From Pseudomonas sp. dw_358 (GTDB lineage: Bacteria > Pseudomonadota > Gammaproteobacteria > Pseudomonadales > Pseudomonadaceae), in the NCBI RefSeq assembly GCF_018449655.1, contig NZ_JAAVUX010000002.1, positions 124,001-188,000 of the forward strand: 64,000 bases of DNA, in the 5' to 3' direction. The notes under the pieces are model-generated. The model worked only from the letters and a program-made list of their open reading frames with translations. It did no database searches and was not told the DNA's origin. Shown here piece after piece: positions 17,020 to 27,249 of this stretch. The first letter of the stretch is position 1. Every line of letters starts with the position of its first letter. The position numbers were made by a program, and so were the translations under genes.

Positions 17020-17640
17020 TTACATCGGCGGCGAAACCCCATTCTCTCCAGCCGACACCTGCGAAGCCGTCAAACTGCCGTCATCGGCCTTCTTCGCCGA
17101 CACAATGATCTTCACCCCTGGCTTGAGCAGGCTGCGATCCCCCGGGACGATGTTGACCACCGGCACGTCATCCGGCACCACCACTTTCTTCTCGCCACCT
17201 TTGTAGTTCAGGGTCATGGTACGGCCGTTGCTGGTGACCAGGTCACCCACACTGCCGTTGGTCATGGTGCTGTTCTTGCCCAGGTCGAAGGCTCGGTGGC
17301 CGTCACCGGTGCCGGCCATGGCGGGCGGGAACACGTGGACCTCCAAGGCCTTGAGGGTGCCGTCCGCTTGCGGGATGGCGGCGGTGCCGACGTAGCTGCC
17401 GGGCTTGATGTCGGCGATGTTGGCCAGGGTAATGCCTTGGTATCGGGTGTCCGGGCTCAAGCTGACGCTCAAGTCCTGGCCTTTGTTGGTATGCACCTTG
17501 AGGGTGTCACCGTCGATGGCCGTGATGGCGCCGCGTACCCGCATGGCCTGGGGGTCGGCTGCCTGGACGTTGGCCACGCAAAGGAGCAGGGCGGTGGCGA
17601 GGATGGAGCCTTTCAAGAAGCTGGCGAGGGGCGTGTTCAT
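17020..17640 (-). CDS. Secreted beta-rich protein, DUF5666-like, function unknown
   Basis: The 206-residue product has a signal peptide ending ANVQA before ADPQAM. The first half reads like a DUF5666-type small beta-barrel (VRGAITAIDGDTLKVHTNKG, then LSVSLSPDTRY and DIKPGSYVGTAA), and the second half repeats the theme with GSVGDLVTSNGRTMTLNYKGG and PGDRSLLKPGVKIIVSA. The protein is probably periplasmic. No enzymatic residues are recognisable. Neighbouring genes give no clue, since the next gene in the same direction is an unrelated small lipoprotein. Confidence 0.7.
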   Translation of the reverse strand: MNTPLASFLKGSILATALLLCVANVQAADPQAMRVRGAITAIDGDTLKVHTNKGQDLSVSLSPDTRYQGITLANIADIKPGSYVGTAAIPQADGTLKALEVHVFPPAMAGTGDGHRAFDLGKNSTMTNGSVGDLVTSNGRTMTLNYKGGEKKVVVPDDVPVVNIVPGDRSLLKPGVKIIVSAKKADDGSLTASQVSAGENGVSPPM

Positions 17641-17708
17641 GGGGCAGGCATTCCTTTTCTGATCAGATCACAACATTCAGGGTGCCGCTGGTGGCCTCTA
17701 TCCAGCGA

Positions 17709-18116
17709 TCACGGGTGCAGGCGTCCCAACCCCGGCGGTACGCCGGTGGCATCGGTACTCTGCCAGGGTCCCTGGGGGCTGGTGGACCAGCTCCAGCCAT
17801 TCGCCCAGTGGTAGTAGGTGCGCTGGCGGTAATAGGTGTCAGCCTGATCTTCCAGCACATAGACCCCCAGTTTGGGGTCCCAATGGCTGGCCCCACCCGG
17901 TGGCGGCGCAAAGCTCACCGAGGTACGCGGCATGGGCTTGGCGGCCGGCGCGGTCATCGGCGCCGGTGCGCTGGCCGGCGGCGTTCCCGATGGCAGGGTA
18001 TGCATCGGTGGCAGCGCCGAGCCTTGCTCATGCCGGGGTTGCACGGCACAGGCGCTCAGCCCCAGTACCAGGCCAAGCAGGCTGCTCTTGAAGGTAAAAC
18101 GGACAATCGCGGACAT
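17709..18116 (-). CDS. Small putative lipoprotein
   Basis: A 135-residue protein with an N-terminal hydrophobic stretch and the lipobox LSAC (Cys23), predicting attachment to the membrane through a lipidated cysteine. A Pro/Ala-rich linker follows, then a Tyr/Trp-rich C-terminal part (VYVLEDQADTYYRQRTYYHW). Ten bp after the ccmI stop, same strand, so it may be read through from the ccm operon. No family with known function is recognised. Confidence 0.65.
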   Translation of the reverse strand: MSAIVRFTFKSSLLGLVLGLSACAVQPRHEQGSALPPMHTLPSGTPPASAPAPMTAPAAKPMPRTSVSFAPPPGGASHWDPKLGVYVLEDQADTYYRQRTYYHWANGWSWSTSPQGPWQSTDATGVPPGLGRLHP

Positions 18117-18126
18117 GCACAGGTCT

Positions 18127-19326
18127 CTAATGGTCAGGGCTGTCGATGGTCAAGGACTGCAGGGCGCTGCTGTTGCTGGGCACCGTTTCGCCCCGCGCAA
18201 TCCATTCACCCTGGGTCGGCTGACCCGCACGGGACACCCGCGCCATCAATTGGACTTCACCGAAGTTGGACAGTTTCAAGCTGGGCATCATCGCGTCACT
18301 GTCGCTCAACTCCACCTCACGGGGCAGGTCGGCCACCGTCAAGCGCTTGACCGCCAGCGGCATGGGCGGGCCGGACACCGCGCGGGCGAAGACAAACACA
18401 CTGTCCCCTGGCGCGACCTTGCTGCGCAGAGCCTCACTGAGCTGCACATGGACTTTCAGGCTGGCGGTCTGGGCCACGGGCGCCGCCGTCGGGTGCCCGC
18501 CTTCTGCAACCAGGCGGTCCCGGGCCTTGTCGATACCGCCCTGCAGGGAGGCGCGGGAGGCATCGCTGGGCGGCAACAGCGCCAGCAGACGCTGCCAATA
18601 GTCGATTGCCTGCTGCCAGCGTTGCCCCTCGAACGCGGCGATGCCCAGCAGCCCCAGGCTGGTGGCTTCACGCGGGTCGTCTTTCAGGGCTTCGTCGGTG
18701 AGGCTCTGGATCTGCGGCGTCCAGTGCTTGTCCCCGGCAAAATACAGCGCCTGGGCCCATTGCCCGAGCAGTTCCGGCTGGCGTCCGGCGAGGTTGGCCG
18801 CGCGTTCGAACAGACGCGCCGCGTCGGCCGGACGGTTTTGGGTCATGTAGCTGCGGCCGAGAAAGTACAGGCCCTCGGCCGAATCCGGCTGGGCGACCAC
18901 CGCACGCTCCAGGCGCTGGGTCATCTGCTCCATGGAGGTGGGCGGCTGGGAAAACTCCTCGGTCAGCTCGACCTTGTCGCTGGCCCCGAAATGCAGGTAC
19001 AGCCCCAGCGCGAGCACCGGTACCGCCACGGCGGCCAGCAACGGCAAGGCTTTGCCCAGATGGGACGGGGCGACGGGCGCGGCGTTCTCGGTGTCGGTGA
19101 GCAATTCGCGCGCTGCTTCGGCCTGGCCAGCCTCCAGCTGGGCGGAAGTGAGCACGCCGGCCTCCAGTTGCGAGCGCAACTCGGCCACCCGCTCCTGATA
19201 CAGCGCGACGTTGAGCGCGGTACGGTCTTCTTCGGGTTGGCTGCGACGGGCGCGCAGTACGGGGATCAACAGAAAACTCAGGGCAACCAGCAACAACAGC
19301 CCTGCGGCAAGCCAGAAATCGGTCAT
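18127..19326 (-). CDS. ccmI: Cytochrome c maturation protein CcmI
   Basis: The 399-residue protein begins with a membrane helix ([21 protein letters not shown]), a cytoplasmic segment and a second helix ([20 protein letters not shown]), followed by a periplasmic region with tetratricopeptide repeats (about residues 125-260) and a C-terminal beta-rich domain. CcmI holds apocytochrome c for heme attachment, binding its C-terminal helix. Its start overlaps the ccmH stop by ATGA. Last gene of the ccm operon. Confidence 0.93.
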   Translation of the reverse strand: MTDFWLAAGLLLLVALSFLLIPVLRARRSQPEEDRTALNVALYQERVAELRSQLEAGVLTSAQLEAGQAEAARELLTDTENAAPVAPSHLGKALPLLAAVAVPVLALGLYLHFGASDKVELTEEFSQPPTSMEQMTQRLERAVVAQPDSAEGLYFLGRSYMTQNRPADAARLFERAANLAGRQPELLGQWAQALYFAGDKHWTPQIQSLTDEALKDDPREATSLGLLGIAAFEGQRWQQAIDYWQRLLALLPPSDASRASLQGGIDKARDRLVAEGGHPTAAPVAQTASLKVHVQLSEALRSKVAPGDSVFVFARAVSGPPMPLAVKRLTVADLPREVELSDSDAMMPSLKLSNFGEVQLMARVSRAGQPTQGEWIARGETVPSNSSALQSLTIDSPDH

Positions 19327-19826
19327 GGGTGCTCTTTATTCTTCAACGGGTCCGAGGGCGCAACGTCAACGCGCAGCAATTGCGCCAGGCGCGCACGCTG
19401 CGCGCTGTCGAGTTCGGTCAGGGGGACGGCGGGCTGGCCGCGACGGCGACGCACGATGAACCCGATCACCACCAGGCCGATGACCAGCAAGCCCGCCGGG
19501 CCGAACCACAACAGGCTGGTACGCGCGTTGAGTGCCGGCTTGTAGCGCACAAACTCGCCGTAGCGGTCGACCATGAAGTCGATGATCTGCTGGTTGTCCT
19601 TGCCTTCACCGAGCATGCGGTAGATTTCCCGTCGCAGGTCAGCGGCAATCGGCGCGTTGGAATCGGCGATATCCTGGTTCTGGCACTTGGGGCAGCGCAG
19701 TTCCTGGGTCAGGTCACGGTAGCGCGCACGCTCGGCTTCGCTGTTGAATTGATACGTGTCGATCGCGGCATGGGCTACACCGGCCAGCCCGACGCTCAGC
19801 AGCACGGCTGCACACCAGCGCCTCAT
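19323..19826 (-). CDS. ccmH: Cytochrome c maturation protein CcmH (thioredoxin-like reductase)
   Basis: A 167-residue protein with a signal peptide, the redox motif LRCPKCQNQ (Cys45 and Cys48) and a C-terminal membrane helix ([21 protein letters not shown]) with a basic tail. It keeps the CXXCH cysteines of apocytochrome c reduced and hands them to CcmF. This is the single-module form, with the TPR part encoded separately as CcmI. Its start overlaps the end of ccmG by four bases. Confidence 0.95.
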   Translation of the reverse strand: MRRWCAAVLLSVGLAGVAHAAIDTYQFNSEAERARYRDLTQELRCPKCQNQDIADSNAPIAADLRREIYRMLGEGKDNQQIIDFMVDRYGEFVRYKPALNARTSLLWFGPAGLLVIGLVVIGFIVRRRRGQPAVPLTELDSAQRARLAQLLRVDVAPSDPLKNKEHP

Positions 19827-20359
19827 CGTGCGGCCTCGTCCAGCAATGCCTGATAACGCGGAGCGACCTTGTCGCGCCAGGTTTGCTCATCGATGGCGCC
19901 GACGTATTTGTCGCGGATCACACCCTTGGCGTCGATCAGGAAGGTTTCCGGTGCGCCGTAGACACCCAGGTTCAAGCCCAGGCTGCCGTCCGGGTCGCTG
20001 ATGATCTTCTGGTACGGATTGCTCAGGTCGCTCAGCCATTTCAGCGCGGCGTTGTTGTCATCCTTGTAGTTGATGCCATAGATCACCACGCCCTGCTGTG
20101 CCAGCTTGTTGAGCACAGGGTGCTCCTCGCGACAGGCGATGCACCAGGTGCCCCAGACATTGACCAGCGCCGGCTTGCCCAGCAGTGCCGTCTGGGTCAC
20201 CGGCTGGTTGCCCTGCACGGTGTTGAGGGCGAACGGCGGGAACGGCTTGCCGATCATCGCCGAGGGCAGCTCGGACGGGTTGAGGTACAGCCCGCGATAG
20301 AGAAACACCGCCATGAGCAGAAACAGGCCCAGCGGTATCACCAACAACCAGCGCTTCAT
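19823..20359 (-). CDS. ccmG: Thiol:disulfide interchange protein CcmG/DsbE
   Basis: The 178-residue membrane-anchored thioredoxin has an N-terminal helix, the active site WGTWCIACREEHP (Cys73 and Cys76) and the family-specific GINYKDD and GVYGAPETFLID. It receives electrons from DsbD/CcdA and reduces CcmH or apocytochrome c. Start and stop overlap neighbouring genes by ATGA, a sign of translational coupling. Confidence 0.96.
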   Translation of the reverse strand: MKRWLLVIPLGLFLLMAVFLYRGLYLNPSELPSAMIGKPFPPFALNTVQGNQPVTQTALLGKPALVNVWGTWCIACREEHPVLNKLAQQGVVIYGINYKDDNNAALKWLSDLSNPYQKIISDPDGSLGLNLGVYGAPETFLIDAKGVIRDKYVGAIDEQTWRDKVAPRYQALLDEAAR

Positions 20360-22344
20360 GCTGCAGCCCCCGACAAACCCAGGACATCCCGGACCTTGGC
20401 CCGAACCTTGACCCGATAACGCTGATCCAGCGCCGCCAGGGCGCCGCCCAGAGCAGTCAGCAGGCCGCCGAACCAGATCCAGCGCACGAAGGGCTTGACG
20501 TGAATGCGCACTGCCCAGGCGCCGTCGGGCAGCGGCTCGCCCAAGGCCACATAGAGGTCACGGGTAAAACCACCGTCGATACCGGCTTCGGTCATCATCG
20601 ACTGCTGCACGGTGAACAGGCGTTTTTCCGGGTGCAGTAAAGTGACCTGGACGTTGTCCTTGAGCACGCGCACGGTGCCACGGTCGGCGGTCCAGTTAGG
20701 GCCTTGCACGTGCTGGGAGCCTTCGAAGATGAAGTGGTAACCGGCCAGGTCGACGCTGTCCCCGGGCGCCATGCGCAGGTCGCGCTGGGCGCTGCTGTTG
20801 CTGGACAGGACGACGCCCAGCGCACAGACGGCGATACCCAGGTGGGCCACTTGCATGCCCCAGTAGCTGCGGGTCAGGCTGCGGGCGCCCTTGAGCAGGC
20901 CTTTGTGGCGGGTCTTGTCGAACAGGTCACGCACACCGGCCAACAGCACCCAGGCGGCCAGGGCGAACACAGTCAGCACCTGCCAGTCGAAATGGTCCAC
21001 CAGCAGGCCGCCGATGGGCGCCAGCACGGCACTGGCGATCAGCACCGGGGTGAGCATGCTGCTCAGCCATTTCACCGGCGTGTCTTTCCAGCGCACCAGC
21101 ACGCCTACGGCCATGACCACCATCAGCAGGCCCATCAAGGGCACGAACAGGGCGTTGAAGTACGGCGGGCCCACCGACAGCTTCGCGCCGCTGATGGCGT
21201 CCACCGCCAGCGGGTAGAGAGTGCCCAGCAGAATCATCGCGGCCGCCACCACCAGCACCAGGTTATTACCCAGCAGCAGGGTTTCACGCGACCACAGGTT
21301 GAAGCCAACCTGGCTTTTGACCACCGGCGCGCGCAGGGCGAACAGGGTCAGCGAGCCGCCCACCACACAGAGCAGAAAGATCAGGATGAACACGCCACGG
21401 GACGGGTCCGAGGCGAAGGCGTGCACCGAAGTCAGCACCCCGGAGCGCACCAGGAAGGTCCCCAGCAGGCTCAGGGAGAAGGCAGCAATCGCCAGCAACA
21501 CCGTCCAGCTCTTGAACACGCCGCGCTTCTCGGTGACCGCCAGCGAATGGATCAGCGCGGTGCCTACCAGCCAGGGCATGAACGAGGCGTTTTCCACCGG
21601 GTCCCAAAACCACCAGCCGCCCCAGCCGAGTTCGTAATAGGCCCACCACGAGCCCAGGGTGATGCCCAGGCCCAGAAAGCTCCAGGCGACGATGGTCCAT
21701 GGCCGGCTCCAGCGCGCCCAGGCGGCATCCAGCTTGCCGCCCAGCAAGGCGGCGATGGCGAAGGCAAAGGCCACGGAAAAGCCGACGTAGCCCATGTACA
21801 GCATGGGCGGATGGACGATCAGGCCGGGGTCCTGCAGCAGCGGGTTGAGGTCGGCGCCGTTGACCGGGATCTGCGGCAAGACCCGGGCAAAGGGGTTGGA
21901 CGTGAAGATCAGGAACAGCATGAAGCCGGTGCTGATCATGCCCATCACTGCCAGCACACGGGCCAGCATGTCGCGGGGCAATTGCCGAGAGAAGATCGAC
22001 ACGGCGAAGGTCCAGCCACCGAGAATCAACGCCCACAACAGCAAGGAGCCTTCGTGGGCGCCCCACACTGCGCTGAACTTGTAGTACCACGGCAAGGCGC
22101 TGTTGGAGTTCTGCGCCACATAGGCCACCGAGAAGTTGTCGGTCATGAAGCTGTAGGTCAGGCAGCCATAGGCGAACAGCAGAAACGCAAACTGCCCCCA
22201 GGCGGCCGGCTGCGCCAGGCTCATCCACAGGCGATCGCCGCGCCAGGCGCCGATCAACGGAACGGTGGCCTGGACCAGGGCAAAACACAGCACCAGGATC
22301 ATCGCCAGATGCCCCAGCTCCGGGACAAGCAGTTGCAGGTTCAT
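20356..22344 (-). CDS. ccmF: Heme lyase subunit CcmF
   Basis: The 662-residue membrane protein has about fifteen helices. The tryptophan-rich heme-handling motif [19 protein letters not shown] lies in the middle, with the conserved histidines of the CcmF family around it. It takes heme from holo-CcmE and, with CcmH and CcmI, attaches it to apocytochrome c in the periplasm. Overlaps ccmE upstream and ccmG downstream by four bases each. Confidence 0.96.
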   Translation of the reverse strand: MNLQLLVPELGHLAMILVLCFALVQATVPLIGAWRGDRLWMSLAQPAAWGQFAFLLFAYGCLTYSFMTDNFSVAYVAQNSNSALPWYYKFSAVWGAHEGSLLLWALILGGWTFAVSIFSRQLPRDMLARVLAVMGMISTGFMLFLIFTSNPFARVLPQIPVNGADLNPLLQDPGLIVHPPMLYMGYVGFSVAFAFAIAALLGGKLDAAWARWSRPWTIVAWSFLGLGITLGSWWAYYELGWGGWWFWDPVENASFMPWLVGTALIHSLAVTEKRGVFKSWTVLLAIAAFSLSLLGTFLVRSGVLTSVHAFASDPSRGVFILIFLLCVVGGSLTLFALRAPVVKSQVGFNLWSRETLLLGNNLVLVVAAAMILLGTLYPLAVDAISGAKLSVGPPYFNALFVPLMGLLMVVMAVGVLVRWKDTPVKWLSSMLTPVLIASAVLAPIGGLLVDHFDWQVLTVFALAAWVLLAGVRDLFDKTRHKGLLKGARSLTRSYWGMQVAHLGIAVCALGVVLSSNSSAQRDLRMAPGDSVDLAGYHFIFEGSQHVQGPNWTADRGTVRVLKDNVQVTLLHPEKRLFTVQQSMMTEAGIDGGFTRDLYVALGEPLPDGAWAVRIHVKPFVRWIWFGGLLTALGGALAALDQRYRVKVRAKVRDVLGLSGAAA

Positions 22345-22784
22345 CGCGTTGCTCCCAGCTCGCCGCTGTCCTTCAAGGCCTTGGTGACCTCCGGCGGCAT
22401 GTATTTTTCATCGTGTTTGGCCAGCACTTCATCGGCTACTACCACACCGTCGTCGTTGACCTTGCCCAGCGCGACAATGCCCTGCCCTTCGCGGAACAGG
22501 TCGGGCAGGATACCGCGGTAGGTCACCGGCACTTCATGCTTGAAGTCGGTGACCACGAAGCGCACGTCCAGCGAATCGGCCGAACGCTGCAGTGAGCCCT
22601 TCTCCACCATGCCGCCAGCGCGGATGCGCGTGTCGCGGGGCGCTTCGCCGCTGGCGATCTGGGTCGGGGTGTAAAACAGATTGATGTTCTGGCGCAGGGC
22701 ACTGAGGGCCAGACCCACGGCAACGGCCACGCCGGCCAGCAGGCCGAAGATGATCAACAGACGTTTCTTGCGCAGCGGGTTCAC
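22341..22784 (-). CDS. ccmE: Heme chaperone CcmE
   Basis: The 147-residue protein is anchored by an N-terminal helix and forms an OB-fold in the periplasm. The heme-binding histidine is His124 in [11 protein letters not shown], with Tyr128 as the usual second residue. The start is a GTG at 22784, which overlaps the ccmD stop as GTGA; a longer open frame upstream runs through ccmD in another frame and has no homology. Fifth gene of the ccm operon. Confidence 0.94.
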   Translation of the reverse strand: MNPLRKKRLLIIFGLLAGVAVAVGLALSALRQNINLFYTPTQIASGEAPRDTRIRAGGMVEKGSLQRSADSLDVRFVVTDFKHEVPVTYRGILPDLFREGQGIVALGKVNDDGVVVADEVLAKHDEKYMPPEVTKALKDSGELGATR

Positions 22785-22957
22785 AGCGGTTTCTCCCGGC
22801 GCAGACGACGCGCCTCTTCTTGCAGGTAGCGCCGACGTGCCAGCACCGGCACCGCCACGTTGACCACCACGGCCAGCAAGCACAGGCCATAGGCCGACCA
22901 GACATACAGGGCATGGTGACCCATGGCGAGGAAATCGCCGAATGAAGCAAATGTCAT
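22781..22957 (-). CDS. ccmD: Heme exporter accessory protein CcmD
   Basis: A 58-residue protein, too short for most ORF lists, starting [20 protein letters not shown] and holding one membrane helix ([17 protein letters not shown]) followed by a strongly basic, Arg-rich cytoplasmic tail. This is the typical CcmD form, which releases holo-CcmE from the CcmABC complex. The start codon overlaps the ccmC stop by four bases (22954-22957) and its stop overlaps the ccmE GTG, so it is certainly translated within the operon. Confidence 0.93.
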   Translation of the reverse strand: MTFASFGDFLAMGHHALYVWSAYGLCLLAVVVNVAVPVLARRRYLQEEARRLRREKPL

Positions 22958-23730
22958 CGTACGTCTCCTCGCCCCAGCGCCTGCTGGATTTCTTCCTTGA
23001 CCCAGCTGCTGCGCGCTTCGCGTTTGAGCACTTCAAGGCGCATGCGCAACAGCAGCACGGCACCGAAGAAACAGTAGAAGCCCAGCACCGTGAACAGCAG
23101 CGGCAACCACATGGCGGCCGGCATGTCGGGGGCGTGGGTAAAGGAGAAGGTCGAGCCCTGGTGCAGGGTGTTCCACCATTGCACCGAGAACTTGATGATG
23201 GGGATGTTGATCACGCCGACGATGGCCAGCACCGCACAAGCCTTGGCCGCGCTGTCGCGGTTGCTGATGGCCTGGCCGAGGGCGATCAGGCCGAAATACA
23301 GAAACAGCAGGATCAGCATCGAGGTCAGGCGCGCGTCCCAGACCCACCAGGCGCCCCAGGTCGGCTTGCCCCAGATGGCCCCGGTGGCCAGCGCCAGGGC
23401 GGTCATCCAGGCGCCGATGGGCGCGGCGCACTGCACCACGACGTCGGCGATCTTCATTTTCCAGACCAGCCCGACCACGCCGGCCACGGCCATCAGCACA
23501 TAGCAGGACTGCGCCAGCATGGCCGCCGGCACGTGGATGTAGATGATGCGAAAGCTGTTGCCTTGCTGGTAGTCAGGCGGCGCGAAGGCCAACCCCCAGA
23601 CCACGCCGATGCTGATCAATAACGCGGCGGCAACACTGAACCACGGCAACAGGCGACCACTGAGGCCGTAGAACCATTTGGGCGAACCGAGCTTGTGAAA
23701 CCAGGTCCAGTTGAGCGTATTGCTTTTCAT
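22954..23730 (-). CDS. ccmC: Heme exporter/handling protein CcmC
   Basis: The 258-residue protein has six membrane helices and the tryptophan-rich [19 protein letters not shown] motif that binds heme with two flanking histidines. It loads heme onto CcmE. Position between ccmB and ccmD is the standard one. A short gap of 47 bp separates it from ccmB. Confidence 0.96.
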   Translation of the reverse strand: MKSNTLNWTWFHKLGSPKWFYGLSGRLLPWFSVAAALLISIGVVWGLAFAPPDYQQGNSFRIIYIHVPAAMLAQSCYVLMAVAGVVGLVWKMKIADVVVQCAAPIGAWMTALALATGAIWGKPTWGAWWVWDARLTSMLILLFLYFGLIALGQAISNRDSAAKACAVLAIVGVINIPIIKFSVQWWNTLHQGSTFSFTHAPDMPAAMWLPLLFTVLGFYCFFGAVLLLRMRLEVLKREARSSWVKEEIQQALGRGDVR

Positions 23731-23777
23731 CAGGGCACATCCCGTTTCTGGCGGCCCGTCTGTGGGGCCCGTCCAGG

Positions 23778-24446
23778 TTATTCGCCGACGCTGATCTTCA
23801 GGCCGGCGGCTGTCGCAAAGGGTGTCAGGGTGACCGCCAGGGCGGTCAGGCTTCCCAACCAGAGCAGGAAACCGGTAGTCGGCAGGCCTTGCAGCGAGGC
23901 CTGCAGGGCACCGCTACCGAGGATCAGGACCGGAATGTAAAGCGGCAGGATCAGCAGCGCCAGCAGCAGCCCACCACGCTTGAGGCCCACGGTGAGGGCC
24001 GCACCGACGGCGCCGAGCAGGCTGAGCACCGGTGTACCCAACAGCAGGGATGCCAACAATACCGGGATGCTCGCCGCTGGCAAGCCCAACATGACCGCCA
24101 GCACGGGCGAGACGACCACCAATGCCAAGCCAGAAAACAGCCAATGGGCCATCACCTTGGCCAGTACCAGCCAGGCCAGCGAATGGGGTGACAGCACCCA
24201 CTGCTCCAGCGAGCCGTCTTCAAAGTCGCTGCGAAACAGCCCGTCCAGTGACAGCAGCACCGCCAGCAGCGCCGCCACCCAGATCAGCCCCGGCGACAGG
24301 GTGCGCAGCAACTGCGCCTCCGGCCCGACTGCCAGGGGAAACAGGGCAATGACGATGGCAAAAAACACCAGAGGATTGGCCAACTCGGCCGGTCGACGGA
24401 CCAGCAGCAGGGCTTCACGGCGCAACAACAAGGTAAACACGCTCAT
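23778..24446 (-). CDS. ccmB: Cytochrome c maturation ABC permease CcmB
   Basis: The 222-residue protein has six hydrophobic segments and the family patterns [34 protein letters not shown] and DGSLEQW. With CcmA and CcmC it forms the ATP-driven complex that releases heme-loaded CcmE. Its start overlaps the ccmA stop by four bases. Confidence 0.96.
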   Translation of the reverse strand: MSVFTLLLRREALLLVRRPAELANPLVFFAIVIALFPLAVGPEAQLLRTLSPGLIWVAALLAVLLSLDGLFRSDFEDGSLEQWVLSPHSLAWLVLAKVMAHWLFSGLALVVVSPVLAVMLGLPAASIPVLLASLLLGTPVLSLLGAVGAALTVGLKRGGLLLALLILPLYIPVLILGSGALQASLQGLPTTGFLLWLGSLTALAVTLTPFATAAGLKISVGE

Positions 24447-25063
24447 GCCGCTACGCGCCCCAGGTCCAGTTCACGGTAGCCGGAGGGCAAGTGCGAGAGG
24501 GTGTGATGGGTGGTCAGCACCACCGTTCCACCGGCTTCGCAGTGCTGAGCGAGGTGCTGTTCGAGCTGTGCCACGCCTTGCTTGTCGAGGGCGGTGAAGG
24601 GTTCGTCGAGGATCCACAGCGGCGGGCTGTCCAGGTACAGCCGGGCCAGGGCGACGCGGCGTTGCTGACCGGCAGACAGGGTGTGGCAGGCCACGTCCTC
24701 GAAACCGCGCAGGCCCACCGCCTCCAGCGCCTGCCAGATGGCGGCGCGGCTGGCAGGTCGGTGCAGGGCAGTGAGCCAAGCGAGATTTTCCTCGGGGCTG
24801 AGTAGATCCTTGATACCGGCGGCATGGCCGATCCACAGCAGTGACGCCCCCTGCCCGGCCAGCGCGGCACCTTCGAGCAGCACCTGGCCGTCGGTCGGCG
24901 CCATCAGGCCGGCCAGCAGCCGCAGCAGGCTGGTCTTGCCGCTGCCGTTGGGGCCGCTGACTTGCAGCATGGCGCCGGCGTGCAGGCTCAGGTCGAGCTG
25001 TTCGAACAGTAGCCGGCCATCACGCTCGCAGGTCAGCGCACTCGCTTGCAGAAGAGGGGTCAC
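24443..25063 (-). CDS. ccmA: Cytochrome c maturation ABC ATPase CcmA
   Basis: The 206-residue ATPase has Walker [15 protein letters not shown], a signature region [13 protein letters not shown] and Walker [14 protein letters not shown] followed by TTHH. It powers the release of holo-CcmE. First gene of the ccm operon; the 176-bp upstream region is shared with the divergent FliK-like gene and contains a near-match (25138-25147) to the palindrome seen at gcl. Confidence 0.96.
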   Translation of the reverse strand: MTPLLQASALTCERDGRLLFEQLDLSLHAGAMLQVSGPNGSGKTSLLRLLAGLMAPTDGQVLLEGAALAGQGASLLWIGHAAGIKDLLSPEENLAWLTALHRPASRAAIWQALEAVGLRGFEDVACHTLSAGQQRRVALARLYLDSPPLWILDEPFTALDKQGVAQLEQHLAQHCEAGGTVVLTTHHTLSHLPSGYRELDLGRVAA

Positions 25064-25239
25064 AAAAATACTGCCTTGATTCTTTGAAAAGGGTCATTCA
25101 AGTTTGAGGTTCGCAGGCCGATAGTCTGCCATGAATCTGTATACAAACCACGCATCACTTCTGGGCAGATGCCGCGTCATGGCGATTTTACGCATCACCG
25201 ACAACGGCCAGGGCAGCAATTTCGACAGGTTTGCCGCAG

Positions 25240-26850
25240 ATGACAAGTGAAATTACCAGCATTGCGCCAGCATCGACTCCGGCGACGGTCACCGTACCGA
25301 CGGCCGTCACGGCAGCTGTGCGCAATGCCGCGATGACCAGCGAGTTGCTGCAACTCGTGCAACCGGAAGCCGTCGTGGCCACCGGCGAAACGGCGCCAGG
25401 CCAGGTGCTGGACCTCAAGCAGGCCGGGCAGGCCTTCGAGGTGCTGTTGCAAGTGACCCTGGCCAGCGGCCGTCAGACCACGGTGCAGACCACCAGCAAC
25501 CAGCCACTGCTGCCCGGCACCCAGGTGAGCGTGTCCCAGCCCACGACAAACAGCCTGGCGATCACGGTGCAGCAGGCGCACGGTGACGCGGTGGCCAGCC
25601 TGACCGAAATCGACACGGCCCAGCTGCCGGTGGGCACACTGCTGCAAGGCAAGGTGGTCACCACCCAAGTGATGCAGCCCGGGGTCTGGCGCTCGCTGGT
25701 CACGCTGCTGAACACCCCTCAGGCCGGCGCCATCCTCACCTTGGACAGCCCGCAGCCCTTGCGCCTGGGGAGCCTGCTCAGCGCCCAGGTGCAAGGCAGC
25801 CAGCAATTGCAGTTCGTGCCTTTGAGCGGCCGCCTCGACCAGTTGGCCGTCTCCCAGCAACTGGCCGGCCAGCAAGCCCGCCAGGCGTCGCTGCCGAGCC
25901 TGCTGGCAGCCATTGCCAGCTTCCAGCAAAGCCAGGCAGCCGCCTTGCCGGTCGATGCCAATGACACCCTGACCACCTTGTTGGCGAACCTGCCGCAGCT
26001 GCCAGACATGGCCGACCCCAGAGTGGTCGCCCAAGCGCTGCAAGGCAGCGGCACGTTCATGGAGCCGGCATTGCTGGCCGGCCAGGCGGCCGCACTGCCA
26101 GCGGACCTGAAGACCACCCTGTTGCGTCTGGTCGCCCAACTCACGCCGCTGCTTGCGGCCAACAGCAGTTTCAACCCGTTGGCGAGCAATGCCGCCGCCT
26201 TGCTGGCCCAGAACCTGCCAGGCTACGTGCGCAATGCCCTGGGCATGCTCGGCCAGGTCAGCGCCAAGGCGCAACCGGTGAGTTTCCCGCTGACAGCCCG
26301 GGTGCTCGGCAGGACCGAGGGCGAGACTGACGTCGAAGGTCTGCTGCGCCTGGCCAGTGCGGCCATTTCCCGGCTGCAGAGCCATCAGCTGTCTAGCCTG
26401 GAACAGACCGGCATCAACGATCAGGGCCGCCTGCAGACCACTTGGCAGCTGGAAATTCCCATGCGCAATGCCCAGGACTTCGTGCCCTTGCAGGTCAAAC
26501 TGCAACGCGAAGACCTGCCCGACGACGACGCCCCGCCCCAGCGCGAACATTCGCGCGAAGCCCGCGAGGCCCCGGCGCAGGCCAAACTTTGGCGCGTGGA
26601 GCTGGCCTTCGACCTGGAACCCCTGGGCCCGCTGCAAGTGCAGGCGCAGCTGTTGCACGGGACGCTCTCCAGCGACCTCTGGGCCGAACGCGCGCACACC
26701 GCTGAGTTGATCCATACCCAGCTGGGCGAGCTGCGCAGCCGCCTGCTCGACTGCGGCTTGAACGTCACCGACATCAATTGCCACCAAGGCGTGCCGCCCC
26801 GTGGCCCGCGCACCCACCTCGAACAACGCTGGGTAGACGAAACCGCATGA
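25240..26850 (+). CDS. Second FliK-like protein (flagellar hook-length control C-terminal domain)
   Basis: The 536-residue protein is Gln/Ala/Leu-rich through the first 370 residues. The C-terminal part ends with LGPLQVQAQLLHG, AELIHTQLGELRSRLLDCGLNVTDINCHQG, broken by a loop, matching the FliK C-terminal domain that contacts FlhB. It is distinct from the genuine fliK at 53.8 kb. An in-frame TTG lies nine bases upstream, but the ATG at 25240 has an ACAGGT site at suitable distance. It overlaps the next gene by ATGA, coupling the pair. Confidence 0.8.
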   Translation: MTSEITSIAPASTPATVTVPTAVTAAVRNAAMTSELLQLVQPEAVVATGETAPGQVLDLKQAGQAFEVLLQVTLASGRQTTVQTTSNQPLLPGTQVSVSQPTTNSLAITVQQAHGDAVASLTEIDTAQLPVGTLLQGKVVTTQVMQPGVWRSLVTLLNTPQAGAILTLDSPQPLRLGSLLSAQVQGSQQLQFVPLSGRLDQLAVSQQLAGQQARQASLPSLLAAIASFQQSQAAALPVDANDTLTTLLANLPQLPDMADPRVVAQALQGSGTFMEPALLAGQAAALPADLKTTLLRLVAQLTPLLAANSSFNPLASNAAALLAQNLPGYVRNALGMLGQVSAKAQPVSFPLTARVLGRTEGETDVEGLLRLASAAISRLQSHQLSSLEQTGINDQGRLQTTWQLEIPMRNAQDFVPLQVKLQREDLPDDDAPPQREHSREAREAPAQAKLWRVELAFDLEPLGPLQVQAQLLHGTLSSDLWAERAHTAELIHTQLGELRSRLLDCGLNVTDINCHQGVPPRGPRTHLEQRWVDETA

Positions 26851-27161
26851 CCGACCGCACGCCCCGCCAGGCCATCGCCCTGAGCTACGACGGCCACCAG
26901 GCCCCGACGCTCACGGCCAAAGGCGACGACGAACTGGCCGAAGCCATCATCGCCATCGCCCGCGAATATGAAGTGCCCATCTATGAAAACGCCGAGCTGG
27001 TGAAGATGCTCGCGCGGCTGGAACTGGGGGACAGCATTCCGGAAGAGTTGTATCGGATCATTGCCGAGATCATTGCGTTTGCATGGCGGTTGAAGGGCAA
27101 ATTTCCCCAGGGGTTTGTGGAGGAGCCAGTGGGGGTGGAGCGGGACATCACCCCGCGCTGA
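26847..27161 (+). CDS. FlhB C-terminal-like protein (FlhX type)
   Basis: The 104-residue protein equals the cytoplasmic domain of FlhB without its membrane part: AIALSYDGHQAPTLTAKG, DELAEAIIAIAREYEVPIYENAELVKMLA and GDSIPEELYRIIAEIIAFAW, the last being the C-terminal helix. The NPTH autocleavage site is absent, since the sequence begins at the equivalent of the fragment after cleavage. Such proteins can stand in for the FlhB C-terminal fragment. Translationally coupled to the FliK-like gene. Confidence 0.88.
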   Translation: MTDRTPRQAIALSYDGHQAPTLTAKGDDELAEAIIAIAREYEVPIYENAELVKMLARLELGDSIPEELYRIIAEIIAFAWRLKGKFPQGFVEEPVGVERDITPR

Positions 27162-27249
27162 CTGCGCAGCCAACCCATCACTATCTACCACCGTCCCGCC
27201 GTCATCGTGCGGATCATGGCCGCGCACCAGTCAGGTGCCTGAACAGGCC

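Noticed and set aside
25138..25147. CTGTATACAA, near-match to the gcl palindrome, before ccmA and the FliK-like gene
   Set aside because: Only nine of ten bases match and no metabolic link exists, so chance is likely.
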